A program made the position numbers and the translations under genes. The notes under the pieces are model-generated. The model was not told the origin of the DNA, searched no databases, and saw nothing but the letters and a program-made list of their open reading frames with translations. DNA of 64,000 bases from Oscillospiraceae bacterium (GTDB lineage Bacteria; Bacillota; Clostridia; Oscillospirales; Ruminococcaceae): assembly GCA_017887325.1 (NCBI GenBank), contig JAGHIE010000002.1, positions 310,001 through 374,000 of the forward strand, written 5' to 3'. Below are positions 34,776-43,487 of the stretch, piece after piece (within the stretch, counting starts at the first letter, position 1; every line of letters starts with the position of its first letter).

Positions 34776-34850
34776 ATTAAGTTTTCCTTCTTTCGTAGTT
34801 TTCTTTTAAGTCAGGAGGTTGCGACTGACTGTATTCTTTTCAAAATACGG
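34776..34850 (-). promoter_or_regulatory. queT leader, preQ1-type riboswitch candidate
   Basis: The minus-strand leader of about 75 bases folds GTATT/AATAC (first hairpin) and GTCAG/CTGAC around the loop TCGCAACCTC (second hairpin), with a repeated AGTCA able to swap partners. The CCTCC loop is partly complementary to the GAAGG ribosome site, suggesting a pseudoknot. The context supports a preQ1 aptamer, perhaps class III; the class could not be confirmed by eye. Confidence 0.45.
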
Positions 34851-34855
34851 TGACT

Positions 34856-34884
34856 ATTTTATCATAATATAAAAAATTTGTCTA
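34856..34884 (-). promoter_or_regulatory. Promoter of queT
   Basis: Minus strand: TAGACA (34879-34884), 17-base spacer, TAAAAT (34856-34861). The remainder of the gap to secA is AT-rich and otherwise contains only the secA promoter. Confidence 0.65.
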
Positions 34885-34991
34885 TACATATATAGTTATG
34901 TTTTGTCTTTTATTGAAATTATAATATTTGTTTACTTTAAATATATATTTATCACATTTTTTGTAATATATGTTTTTTATGGTTAAAACTA

Positions 34992-35020
34992 TTGCAAGAT
35001 TATTCATTTTGTACTATACT
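34992..35020 (+). promoter_or_regulatory. Promoter of secA
   Basis: TTGCAA (34992-34997), 17-base spacer, TATACT (35015-35020), giving a leader of about 84 bases. Confidence 0.65.
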
Positions 35021-35110
35021 ATTATGGAGTTATTGTCAATTATTATACTATATTTTTATGATAACTTTTACCAATTTTTAGGTATTTAAATAAATTTTCG
35101 AGGTGGAAAA

Positions 35111-37858
35111 ATGGGATTATTTGAAAAAGTATTTGGCTCATATTCAAAAAGAGAATTAAAGCACATTTATCCTATTAGAGATAAAGTTCTTGCTCTTGAT
35201 GAACAATATACCAAAATGTCTGATAGTGAACTACAAAATCAAACTAATATTTTGAAAGAAAGACTTGCTAATGGTGAAACTTTAGATGATATTTTACCAG
35301 AAGCTTTTGCTACTTGTAGAGAAGCTGCTTGGCGTGTTTTAGGTTTAAAACATTTCCCTGTTCAAATTATTGGTGGTATTGTTTTACACCAAGGTCGTAT
35401 CGCTGAAATGAGAACTGGTGAAGGTAAAACTTTGATGGCTACTCTTGCAGCTTATTTAAATGCTTTATCCGGAAAAGGTGTTCACATTATTACTGTAAAC
35501 GATTATCTTGCTAAACGTGACTCTGAATGGATGGGTAAAGTTTTTAGATTCTTAGGCCTTTCTGTTGGTTTAGTTATACATGGTGTTAACAATCAACAAA
35601 AGAAAATGGCTTATAATGCTGATATCACTTATGGTACAAATAACGAATTTGGGTTTGACTATTTGAGAGATAACATGGTTATTTATAAAGAACAAAAAGT
35701 TCAAAGACCATTTAACTTTGCAATTGTCGACGAAATCGACTCTATTTTAATAGATGAAGCTAGAACTCCTCTTATCATTTCTGGTCAAGGCGATAAATCT
35801 ACTGAACTTTATACTTTTGCTGACAGATTTGCTAAAACTTTAGTTCCTTATAAAGTTGTTGAAGTTGACGCTAAAGAAGAACAAGATGATATTGATGCTG
35901 ATTACATCATTGATGAAAAAGCTAAAACAGCTACTTTAACCCCTAAAGGTGTTAAGAGAGCTGAACAATATTTCAACATTGACAACCTTATGGACGCTGA
36001 AAATATCACTTTACAACACCATATCAACCAAGCTATTAAAGCTTATGGTGTAATGCATAGAGATATTGACTATGTTGTTAAAGATGGTGAAGTTTTAATC
36101 GTAGACGAATTTACTGGTCGTATTATGATTGGCCGTCGTTATAATGATGGTTTACATCAAGCTATTGAAGCTAAAGAAAATGTTAAAGTTGCTAGAGAAT
36201 CTAAAACTCTTGCTACAATTACTTTCCAAAACTTCTTTAGATTATATGCTAAACTTTCTGGTATGACAGGTACTGCTCTTACTGAAGAAAGTGAATTTAG
36301 AGAAATCTACAACTTAGATGTTATCGAAATTCCAACTAACAAACCAGTACAAAGAATTGACTATGAAGATGTTGTTTATAAAACTGAAAAAGCTAAATTC
36401 AATGCTGTTATTGAACAAATTATTGAATGTCATCAAAAAGGTCAACCTGTACTTGTTGGTACAGTTACTATCGATAAATCTGAATTGTTAAGTAAACTAT
36501 TAAAACAAAAAGGTATTAAACATAACATATTAAATGCTAAGTTCCATGAACAAGAAGCACATATCGTTGCTCAAGCTGGTAAATTTGGTGCTGTTACTAT
36601 TGCTACTAACATGGCTGGTCGTGGTACTGACATTAAACTTGGTGGTAATGCTGACTACTTAGCAAAAGACTTTATGAAGAAAAAAGGTTGTCCAGACCAC
36701 ATTTTAGCTGAAGCTGATGGTTTTGGTGATACTGATAATGAAGAAATCTTAATTGCTAGAAAAATTTATAAAGACTTATTAGAAAAATTCTCTAGCGTTA
36801 TTAAAGAAGAAGAAAAGAAAGTTTTAGAAGCTGGTGGTTTATATATAATTGGTACAGAACGCCATGAATCCCGTCGTATCGATAACCAATTGCGTGGTCG
36901 TGCTGGTCGTCAAGGTGACCCTGGTGCTAGTAAGTTCTTCATTTCATTAGAAGATGATTTGATGCGTTTATTCGGTGGTGAAAGAATTCAAAATATCATG
37001 GATATGTTGAGAATTGAAGAAGACCAACCTATCGAAACTAAATCACTAACTAGAACTATCGAAAGTTCTCAAAGAAAAATTGAAGGTAGAAACTTTGCTA
37101 TTCGTAAGAGCGTTTTACAATACGATGATGTTATGAATAAACAAAGAGAAATTATCTATACTCAAAGAGATATGGTTTTAGATGGTAAAGATGTTCACGG
37201 CTTTATCCTAAATATGATGGAAGAAATGGTTAGTGATATTGTTGATACTTATATCCCTGAAGGAGTTATCAAAGATGACTGGAACTTAGTAGGATTAAGA
37301 GATCACTTGTTAGGCTATTTAACAAAAGAAGATGATTTCAACTATACAGTGGAAGAATTAGATAAAGTTGAAAAATCAGATATTGTTAAAATCATTCTTG
37401 ATAGAGCTAAAGAAAAATATGCTGAACGTGAAGAAATCATCGGTTCTGACCGTTTAAGAGAACTTGAAAGAGTTATTCTTCTAAAAGTTGTTGACCGTTA
37501 TTGGATGGAACATATTGATAACATGGCTGAACTAAAACGTGGTATCCACTTACGTTCTTACGCACAAAAAAATCCTGTTGTTGAATATCAAATCGAAGGT
37601 TTTGATATGTTTGATGATATGATTGCTTGTATTAGAACTGATACTATCAAACTTCTTCTAACTTTAAAAGTTGAAGTTAATGACGAAATTAAAAGAGAAC
37701 AAGTTGCAAAACCAATGAATGCTGTTCATGGTGATAGTGCTGATGGTGTTAAACAACAACCTGTTCATTCAGAAAAAATCGGCAGAAATGATCCTTGTCC
37801 TTGTGGTTCAGGTAAAAAATATAAAAACTGCTGTGGTAGCAACGAAGCTGAAATATAG
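35111..37858 (+). CDS. secA: Preprotein translocase ATPase SecA
   Basis: A 915-residue motor that pushes unfolded precursors through SecYEG. Walker A is [11 protein letters not shown] near residue 100, DEAD-like [15 protein letters not shown] near 207, the preprotein-crosslinking region follows, [13 protein letters not shown] near 505 begins the second motor domain, and the C-terminus has the zinc-binding SEC-C motif [22 protein letters not shown] precedes the ATG. Codon use is rich in C-ending codons like other highly expressed genes. It is monocistronic with its own promoter and terminator. Confidence 0.97.
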   Translation: MGLFEKVFGSYSKRELKHIYPIRDKVLALDEQYTKMSDSELQNQTNILKERLANGETLDDILPEAFATCREAAWRVLGLKHFPVQIIGGIVLHQGRIAEMRTGEGKTLMATLAAYLNALSGKGVHIITVNDYLAKRDSEWMGKVFRFLGLSVGLVIHGVNNQQKKMAYNADITYGTNNEFGFDYLRDNMVIYKEQKVQRPFNFAIVDEIDSILIDEARTPLIISGQGDKSTELYTFADRFAKTLVPYKVVEVDAKEEQDDIDADYIIDEKAKTATLTPKGVKRAEQYFNIDNLMDAENITLQHHINQAIKAYGVMHRDIDYVVKDGEVLIVDEFTGRIMIGRRYNDGLHQAIEAKENVKVARESKTLATITFQNFFRLYAKLSGMTGTALTEESEFREIYNLDVIEIPTNKPVQRIDYEDVVYKTEKAKFNAVIEQIIECHQKGQPVLVGTVTIDKSELLSKLLKQKGIKHNILNAKFHEQEAHIVAQAGKFGAVTIATNMAGRGTDIKLGGNADYLAKDFMKKKGCPDHILAEADGFGDTDNEEILIARKIYKDLLEKFSSVIKEEEKKVLEAGGLYIIGTERHESRRIDNQLRGRAGRQGDPGASKFFISLEDDLMRLFGGERIQNIMDMLRIEEDQPIETKSLTRTIESSQRKIEGRNFAIRKSVLQYDDVMNKQREIIYTQRDMVLDGKDVHGFILNMMEEMVSDIVDTYIPEGVIKDDWNLVGLRDHLLGYLTKEDDFNYTVEELDKVEKSDIVKIILDRAKEKYAEREEIIGSDRLRELERVILLKVVDRYWMEHIDNMAELKRGIHLRSYAQKNPVVEYQIEGFDMFDDMIACIRTDTIKLLLTLKVEVNDEIKREQVAKPMNAVHGDSADGVKQQPVHSEKIGRNDPCPCGSGKKYKNCCGSNEAEI

Positions 37859-37864
37859 AATAAT

Positions 37865-37898
37865 AAAAAAGAGAAACTTTTATAGTTTCTCTTTTTTT
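37865..37898 (+). terminator. Terminator after secA
   Basis: AAAGAGAAACT and AGTTTCTCTTT form a perfect stem with a five-base loop followed by a long T-run. Confidence 0.85.
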
Positions 37899-37909
37899 AT
37901 AAATAATAT

Positions 37910-37938
37910 TTGTATTTATAGTCTTTTTATAGTATAAT
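37910..37938 (+). promoter_or_regulatory. Promoter of ppa
   Basis: TTGTAT (37910-37915), 17-base spacer, TATAAT (37933-37938), 45 bases before the ATG. Confidence 0.6.
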
Positions 37939-37983
37939 AAGGTGACAGCAAAATTTGTTTTATAACGAAAGGGGATATTTGTT

Positions 37984-38517
37984 ATGAAAAACATTTGGCA
38001 TGATATAAATCCAAAGAGAATTACACCTGAAGATTTTGTTTGTGTAATTGAAATTTCTAAAGGTAGTAAAAAGAAATATGAACTTGATAAAGAAACTGGT
38101 CTTATAATTTTAGACAGAATTCTTTATACTTCTACTCACTACCCTGCTAACTATGGATTTATTCCTAGAACATATGGTGATGACTTAGACCCATTAGATG
38201 TTTTGTTATTATGTTCAGAACCTATCGAACCTTTAACTTTAGTAAGATGCTATCCTATTGGTGTTATTTCTATGATTGATAACGGAAGAAATGACGAAAA
38301 AATTATAGCAATTCCTTTTAATGACCCTACTTACAATCACTATAAAAATATTGATGAGTTACCTAGACATATTTTTGACGAAATGTCTCACTTCTTCTCA
38401 GTTTATAAAGCTTTAGAAGGCAAAGAAACAGCAGTAAATGAAACTTCTGGCAGAGAAGATGCTATTAGAATTATTTCTAACTCTATAAATAGTTATGTTG
38501 AAAAATTTTGTAAATAA
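37984..38517 (+). CDS. ppa: Inorganic pyrophosphatase, family I
   Basis: A 177-residue soluble enzyme that hydrolyses pyrophosphate, pulling biosynthetic reactions forward. The active-site core is HYPANYGFIPRTYGDDLDPLDVL near residue 48 (including the three metal-binding Asp), with EISKGSKKKYELDKETG before it and DEKIIAIP later. Most clostridia use family II (Mn-dependent) or membrane pyrophosphatases, so a family I enzyme is worth noting. GAAAGGGG precedes the ATG. Confidence 0.94.
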   Translation: MKNIWHDINPKRITPEDFVCVIEISKGSKKKYELDKETGLIILDRILYTSTHYPANYGFIPRTYGDDLDPLDVLLLCSEPIEPLTLVRCYPIGVISMIDNGRNDEKIIAIPFNDPTYNHYKNIDELPRHIFDEMSHFFSVYKALEGKETAVNETSGREDAIRIISNSINSYVEKFCK

Positions 38518-38518
38518 A

Positions 38519-38552
38519 TAAAAACTTATCGCTTTTAGCGATAAGTTTTTTT
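38519..38552. terminator. Bidirectional terminator between ppa and the DnaI-like gene
   Basis: AAAACTTATCGCT (38521-38533) and AGCGATAAGTTTT (38537-38549) pair with a three-base loop between two convergent genes. Confidence 0.85.
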
Positions 38553-39531
38553 ATTTGTTTTTTAATTGTCTAATATCTTTTCCGACAAATTGTAGAGTCT
38601 TACATTGTCCCATCAATCTTGACAATACTCTATCTTCGTATCTATTTCTAATTTCTTGTAAATTTAAATTAGTGTTTACAATAATAGGTTTATCAAAATT
38701 TAATCTCGTATTTATTATATTATAAAATATTGATGAGTTAAATGATGTTTCATACTCTGCACCCAAGTCATCTAATATAAATAAATCTGCTTCTTTTATT
38801 ATATCCATTGTACTTTCATTAGACTTAGATTTGCCAAAATTTTCATTTTGTATTCTTGTAAAATAATCTTGAGAAGAACCATATACAACTGTATAGCCTT
38901 TTTCTAATACTTTTTTAGCTATCGCCAAAGATAATAAAGTTTTGCCTAAACCTGTATTACCCAACATAACTATGCTAGGAGAATTAACTTTGAATGTATC
39001 TGCATATTGATAACAAAATCTATATATATTTGCCATATGTTGTCTATCTGTTATATTTCCCAAAGTGCTTTCTGTATTAGAATAATATGATGTATCAAAC
39101 TCATTAAAATCGCATAGCTTTATTCCTGTATTTTTATTAAAGTCATCTGTTGCAATCTTTTTTATTATTTCGTATACACAAGAACATCTTTCACCGTTAT
39201 ATATTCCCGTATCATTACAAAGTTTACAAGTAAATTTTTCATCTAAATAATCTTCAGGATAACCATTTATTAGTAATTCATTTTTTATTTTTTGCTGAGT
39301 TTGTAAATTCTTATCTCTTATCTGGTATAACATACTACTTGAATCTTTTTTCTTTTCCAAAATCAATCTTGTTATATCTACCATGTCATTAGCTAAATCT
39401 CTTTCATATTTTCTAATTACAGGTATTTTTTCGTAAACTTCTAATCTTCTATCTTCTGCTTGAGTTTTTGCTATTTGTCGTCTTCTGTCTATGACGTTTT
39501 CTGCCTTCTCAAAAAGCTCTTTTTTATTCAT
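38551..39531 (-). CDS. DnaC/DnaI-like helicase loader (AAA+ ATPase)
   Basis: A 326-residue protein. Residues 1-120 are a helical, helicase-binding part ending in a zinc site (CKLCNDTGIYNGERCSC). The AAA+ domain has Walker A MLGNTGLGKTLLS near residue 190, Walker B LFILDDLGAE near 250, sensor-1 IIVNTNLN and an Arg finger near DRVLSRLMGQ. It loads the replicative helicase during initiation or restart. The ATG at 39531 behind AAGGAG is chosen; the seven extra upstream codons begin with ATT. It sits 13 bases after the DnaD-like gene, its likely functional partner. Confidence 0.85.
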   Translation of the reverse strand: MNKKELFEKAENVIDRRRQIAKTQAEDRRLEVYEKIPVIRKYERDLANDMVDITRLILEKKKDSSSMLYQIRDKNLQTQQKIKNELLINGYPEDYLDEKFTCKLCNDTGIYNGERCSCVYEIIKKIATDDFNKNTGIKLCDFNEFDTSYYSNTESTLGNITDRQHMANIYRFCYQYADTFKVNSPSIVMLGNTGLGKTLLSLAIAKKVLEKGYTVVYGSSQDYFTRIQNENFGKSKSNESTMDIIKEADLFILDDLGAEYETSFNSSIFYNIINTRLNFDKPIIVNTNLNLQEIRNRYEDRVLSRLMGQCKTLQFVGKDIRQLKNK

Positions 39532-39544
39532 TAAACATAACTCC

Positions 39545-40483
39545 TTAATCAAGTGTAGGTGTTTGTCTTAATTGTCTTTCATATTCATCTAAATCAAAAG
39601 AATGACTTTTATTAGATATATCTTTAGATTCATTTATCTTGTTTTTATATCCAAAATTTTCAGAATCTAATATATCATCTAAAGTTCTAAAACTTTTTTG
39701 ATTCCAATTAGCTAGTATCGTATTAACATATGGAATAGTTGGTCTAACAACATATGTTTTTGCTTTTTCATAAGCCAAAGCCACTATGTCCTTGCCATAT
39801 CTAAATTTATTGTACCATTTATCAATAAATTTTTGCTCGTTAGCTTTGAATGATAAATCACCCATATTAAATATTTCTCTAACTTGTTGTTCAAAAACAG
39901 ATTGTTTTTCTTTATGTAACATATATTCTTCTGCTCTTGCACTGTTAGTTACACCCATATTATACCATGTCAAACATTCATTTTCTATAATTTTTATTCC
40001 TGTTTTTCCTTGCTTAACACAGTACCCTATTACCATTAATATTACATCTATAGGCAAATTGTAATCTTGATATATATGTTTTAGTATTTGAATATCTGTA
40101 GATGTCATTACTCTAGACAACATTCGTTGTGCACTATCAAACAAAAACTTCATCTGACTATCTACCATAACATTATTTTGTGGTTTTATTGTTTCTCCAG
40201 TCACTATATTAGGTGTTATTGTTCTTCCTATATTATTGTTTTCAATATCTTTTAACACACCTTTACTTATCCAAAAGCTTATAGCTTGTTTAACTGTTGT
40301 TTCTGGCAAATCAAGCAATTTTGATAATAAATTTATACCATATTCTTTATCAGAATTTTTAAATATCAACAAAATTACTTTTAAATAATCTCCATTTACC
40401 TCTTTTAAATTATTTTCTAAAATAATTGCAGGTACACTAAAATTCTCTTTATAATTTTCAAAATTTATTCTATAACTCAACAT
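39545..40483 (-). CDS. DnaD-domain primosomal protein
   Basis: A 312-residue protein with an N-terminal winged-helix-like region (residues about 20-85; YLKVILLIFKNSDKEYGINLLSKLLDLPETTVK) and one or two DnaD/DnaB_2 domains (about 115-270), including YNMGVTNSARAEEYM and the hallmark YVNTILANWNQK (YVxxILxxW) near residue 265. Such proteins remodel DNA for helicase loading. The ATG at 40483 is preferred over an in-frame GTG two codons earlier, which would sit on its own Shine-Dalgarno. It is paired with the DnaI-like gene. Confidence 0.86.
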   Translation of the reverse strand: MLSYRINFENYKENFSVPAIILENNLKEVNGDYLKVILLIFKNSDKEYGINLLSKLLDLPETTVKQAISFWISKGVLKDIENNNIGRTITPNIVTGETIKPQNNVMVDSQMKFLFDSAQRMLSRVMTSTDIQILKHIYQDYNLPIDVILMVIGYCVKQGKTGIKIIENECLTWYNMGVTNSARAEEYMLHKEKQSVFEQQVREIFNMGDLSFKANEQKFIDKWYNKFRYGKDIVALAYEKAKTYVVRPTIPYVNTILANWNQKSFRTLDDILDSENFGYKNKINESKDISNKSHSFDLDEYERQLRQTPTLD

Positions 40484-40561
40484 CTTCACCTGCCCTTACT
40501 TTTTCATTTTGATTTATTATATCACAATTTATCTTCTCAAACAACAATATTATATTACTAT

Positions 40562-41212
40562 TTATTGTTGTATAATCTGTAATAACTCATCAACACTATT
40601 AACAATGTAATCAGGGTTTTCTTTTTCAATAACTTCTCTATCTCTATATCCCCATGTAACCCCTACTGATATAACATTAGCATTTTTTGCTGTTTTTATA
40701 TCCACATCACTATCTCCTACGTACATTACTTCTGTATCTAATACACCTAGTTTTTGTTGATATTCTTTAAATTGTTTTGCATCTGGTTTTTTGTCATAAC
40801 TATCACATTGACCCAAAACAGCATAAAAAGTGAATTCACCCAATAAAGTATCTATAATAGCTCTTACAAATTCAGCTGGTTTATTTGAGTATATTATTGC
40901 TTTTATATCATTTTCTTCTAATTTTTTTAATAAAGGTTTTATTCCATCGTATATAACAGACTTATCACAAAAATGTTTAGAATAATATTCATCAAATAAT
41001 TCTTTTAATCTTTTCAATTTATTTTCATCATCAGTTATACCAGAAGCTCTTTGCAACAATAAATATACTCCGTCGCCTATAAATCTTTGTACTTCTTCTA
41101 TACTTCTTTTTGGTAAATTTTCTTTTTCTAAAGCATAATTTATTGCACTTGCTAAATCTTCCAAAGAATTTAACACTGTACCGTCTAAATCAAATCCTAC
41201 TAATTTTATCAA
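40562..41212 (-). CDS. HAD-superfamily phosphatase (Gph-like)
   Basis: A 216-residue hydrolase with all four HAD motifs: GFDLDGTVLNS near residue 7 (nucleophile Asp), AIIYSNKPAEF near 107, Lys in YDKKPDA near 140, and MYVGDSDVDIKTAKNA near 165. The C1-type cap between motifs I and II is that of phosphoglycolate phosphatases, but substrate choice in this group is broad. It begins with TTG at 41212 behind AGAGGG. A terminator separates it from lysC. Confidence 0.85.
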   Translation of the reverse strand: MIKLVGFDLDGTVLNSLEDLASAINYALEKENLPKRSIEEVQRFIGDGVYLLLQRASGITDDENKLKRLKELFDEYYSKHFCDKSVIYDGIKPLLKKLEENDIKAIIYSNKPAEFVRAIIDTLLGEFTFYAVLGQCDSYDKKPDAKQFKEYQQKLGVLDTEVMYVGDSDVDIKTAKNANVISVGVTWGYRDREVIEKENPDYIVNSVDELLQIIQQ

Positions 41213-41229
41213 TTAAATCCCTCTTTACT

Positions 41230-41264
41230 AGCAAAAATTAAGGTGTAGAAAAACTACACCTTAA
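41230..41264 (-). terminator. Terminator after lysC
   Basis: TTAAGGTGTAG (41238-41248) and CTACACCTTAA (41254-41264) pair with a five-base A loop; the minus strand continues with TTTTTGC. Confidence 0.8.
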
Positions 41265-41283
41265 CTCTTATTTTATATTTCTA

Positions 41284-41754
41284 TTAAAAATCAAAAGCAT
41301 TATGTATTGCAACCATTGCTCTTTTGCCTTTTTCTTTATCTATTAATACAGAAATTTTAATTTCACTTGTTGAAATCATTCTAATGTTGATATCAGCTTC
41401 GAATAATGCTTCGAACATTTTTGCTGCAACTCCTGGATTTGATTGCATACCAGCTCCAACAATTGATACTTTACATACATTATCATCAGCGTTAATGTCT
41501 TGAATTTTTAATAAGTCTTTTACATCTTCTAAACATTTAATTGCTGTTTCTTTTTGTGACAATGGCACTGTAAAACTAATGTCTTTTTTATTATCTCTTC
41601 CAATTGATTGTAAAATAATATCTACATTTACTTTACTTTTAGCTAACATTGAAAATAGTCTAAATGCAATTCCAGGTTCATCTGGTAATCCTATTGCAGC
41701 AATTCTTGCTACATCATTATCACAAGCTACCCCTTTAATCAACATTTTTTCCAT
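41284..41754 (-). CDS. Predicted aspartate kinase beta subunit (in-frame internal start)
   Basis: The ATG at 41754 is in frame with lysC and is preceded by AAGGAGG (41763-41769) at eight bases, a better site than most true starts in the window. Translation would give a 156-residue product of ACT domains only. B. subtilis LysC is known to produce such a regulatory subunit from one gene. Expression here is inferred. Confidence 0.7.
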   Translation of the reverse strand: MEKMLIKGVACDNDVARIAAIGLPDEPGIAFRLFSMLAKSKVNVDIILQSIGRDNKKDISFTVPLSQKETAIKCLEDVKDLLKIQDINADDNVCKVSIVGAGMQSNPGVAAKMFEALFEADINIRMISTSEIKISVLIDKEKGKRAMVAIHNAFDF

Positions 41755-42489
41755 TTTAGTAACCTCCTTAACCTTTGTACCAGGTTTATCTTCTAAACTT
41801 GATAATACTTCTAAATTAACATTATATTTTTTTGCCATTTCAACTGAACGATTATGTAAAACTTGTGCCCCCAAAGATGCTAATTCTAACATTTCATCAA
41901 AAGATATTTCGTCCAATTTTACTGCGTCTTTTACTACTCTTGGGTCTGCTGTGTAAACACCGTCTACATCTGTGTATATTTGACATAAATCAGCATGTAA
42001 TGCTGCTGCTAATGCAACTGCACTTGTATCAGAACCACCTCTACCTAAAGTAGTAATATCATCATATCTATTTAAGCCTTGGAAACCTGCTACAATTACG
42101 ATATTTCTCTTATCTAATTCTAAGTTTAATCTTTCTTTATCTATCTTTCTTATTCTAGCATTTCCATGGTTTGAATTTGTAACAAAACCTGCTTGCCATC
42201 CTGTTAAAGATATTACTGGAAATCCTAATTTTTCAATAGCCATTGCTAACAATGATATAGAAATTTGTTCGCCTGTAGATAATAAAACATCCATTTCTCT
42301 TTTTGATGGATTAGGATTTATTTCTGCAGCCTTTTCTATTAAGTCGTCAGTAGTATCACCTTGAGCTGAAACTACTACAACTACATTATTTCCTTTTGAA
42401 TATGTTTCTGTTACTATTCTTGCAACATTAAATATTCTTTCTGCATCTTTTACAGATGTCCCTCCAAATTTTTGGACTATTAATCCCAT
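41284..42489 (-). CDS. lysC: Aspartate kinase with internal beta-subunit start
   Basis: A 401-residue enzyme that phosphorylates aspartate, the first step to lysine, threonine and methionine. The kinase domain has VQKFGGTSVKD near residue 5, LSTGEQIS near 70 and TTLGRGGSDTSAVALAAAL near 150. Two ACT domains follow (residues about 260-400, VNVDIILQSIGRDNKKDISF). A perfect ribosome site lies inside the gene before Met246, as in two-subunit (alpha2beta2) Bacillus LysC. It has its own promoter downstream of thrB, so lysine-branch expression can be separated from the hom-thrB unit. Confidence 0.95.
   Translation of the reverse strand: MGLIVQKFGGTSVKDAERIFNVARIVTETYSKGNNVVVVVSAQGDTTDDLIEKAAEINPNPSKREMDVLLSTGEQISISLLAMAIEKLGFPVISLTGWQAGFVTNSNHGNARIRKIDKERLNLELDKRNIVIVAGFQGLNRYDDITTLGRGGSDTSAVALAAALHADLCQIYTDVDGVYTADPRVVKDAVKLDEISFDEMLELASLGAQVLHNRSVEMAKKYNVNLEVLSSLEDKPGTKVKEVTKMEKMLIKGVACDNDVARIAAIGLPDEPGIAFRLFSMLAKSKVNVDIILQSIGRDNKKDISFTVPLSQKETAIKCLEDVKDLLKIQDINADDNVCKVSIVGAGMQSNPGVAAKMFEALFEADINIRMISTSEIKISVLIDKEKGKRAMVAIHNAFDF
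41755..41770 (-). promoter_or_regulatory. Internal ribosome binding site within lysC
   Basis: Minus strand TTAAGGAGGTTACTAAA immediately before the in-frame ATG at 41754; a full anti-16S match in coding sequence. Confidence 0.75.
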
Positions 42490-42535
42490 TTCCCTTTACC
42501 TCCAATTTAAAATATCAAATTAGCATTCACATTAT

Positions 42536-42564
42536 AGTATATGATAAATTTTACAAAAAAGCAA
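42536..42564 (-). promoter_or_regulatory. Promoter of lysC
   Basis: Minus strand TTGCTT (42559-42564), 17-base spacer, TATACT (42536-42541), in the 85-base gap after thrB. Confidence 0.6.
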
Positions 42565-42574
42565 TAATATTATC

Positions 42575-43465
42575 TTAAAAAACTACTCTAGCACCACTAT
42601 TATCTATGGATAATTTATATATTTTCCAATCACTAAGTCCTATTGTGTCTAAAAATGTTCTCATTTCGCTTTCAAATAATTTATTTTCTGCACTAACAAT
42701 AGACATGATTGTTGGTCCTGCTCCGCTGATATATGTTCCATAAGAACCTAAATCATACGCTTTATCAAAAACTTTGTCTGCATTAGGAATTAATTTCATT
42801 CTATATGGTTGATGTAATTTATCATTAACTGCTACTCTTATATTTTCAAATTTTCCTTGTAATAAAGAAGAAGAAAATAACGCAGCTCTTGATAAATTAA
42901 ATCTTGCGTCCATATGTGATACTGTTTCTGGCAAAGCATTTCTAGCCATTGATGTACTTAATTCAAATGACGGTACAACTGCATAAAAGTTTAAATGTCT
43001 ATAAATTTCTTGTTTAACCCAATATACATTTCCATTTTCACATACAGCTGTAACTATACCGCCCAGTAATGCTGGTGTTGTATTGTCTGGATGTCCTTCT
43101 AACTTAGATGCTATATTTACAAGTTCATCTGTGTTAAATGGTGTTCCAAGCATTATATTTGCTCCATATATCCCAGCTATAATACAAGCTGAACTACTTC
43201 CTAATCCTCTTGTCATAGGTATGTTGTTTTCTTGTATTATTTTTAACCCCTCTAGCTTTTTACCACATTCATTAAATAAATATTCTGCTGAAGAATATAT
43301 TAAATTATCTTTTCCTGTTGGTACAACACTACCATCACTAGAACTTATTAAAACTTCATCACTTTGTTCTAATGAAACATAATTATATAAATTAACTGCT
43401 AATCCTAAGGAGTCAAAGCCTGCTCCTAAATTTGCACTTGTTGCCGGTATTTGTATTTTTAGCAT
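42575..43465 (-). CDS. thrB: Homoserine kinase
   Basis: A 296-residue GHMP kinase making O-phosphohomoserine. The N-terminal IPATSANLGAGFDSLGLAV, the ATP loop MTRGLGSSSACIIAGI near residue 85 (PxxxGLGSSA type) and the third motif GTYISGAGPTIMSIV near 245 are all present. It is 22 bases after hom. Threonine synthase (thrC) is not in this cluster. Confidence 0.95.
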   Translation of the reverse strand: MLKIQIPATSANLGAGFDSLGLAVNLYNYVSLEQSDEVLISSSDGSVVPTGKDNLIYSSAEYLFNECGKKLEGLKIIQENNIPMTRGLGSSSACIIAGIYGANIMLGTPFNTDELVNIASKLEGHPDNTTPALLGGIVTAVCENGNVYWVKQEIYRHLNFYAVVPSFELSTSMARNALPETVSHMDARFNLSRAALFSSSLLQGKFENIRVAVNDKLHQPYRMKLIPNADKVFDKAYDLGSYGTYISGAGPTIMSIVSAENKLFESEMRTFLDTIGLSDWKIYKLSIDNSGARVVF

Positions 43466-43487
43466 TTATATCTACCTCTCATTAAAT

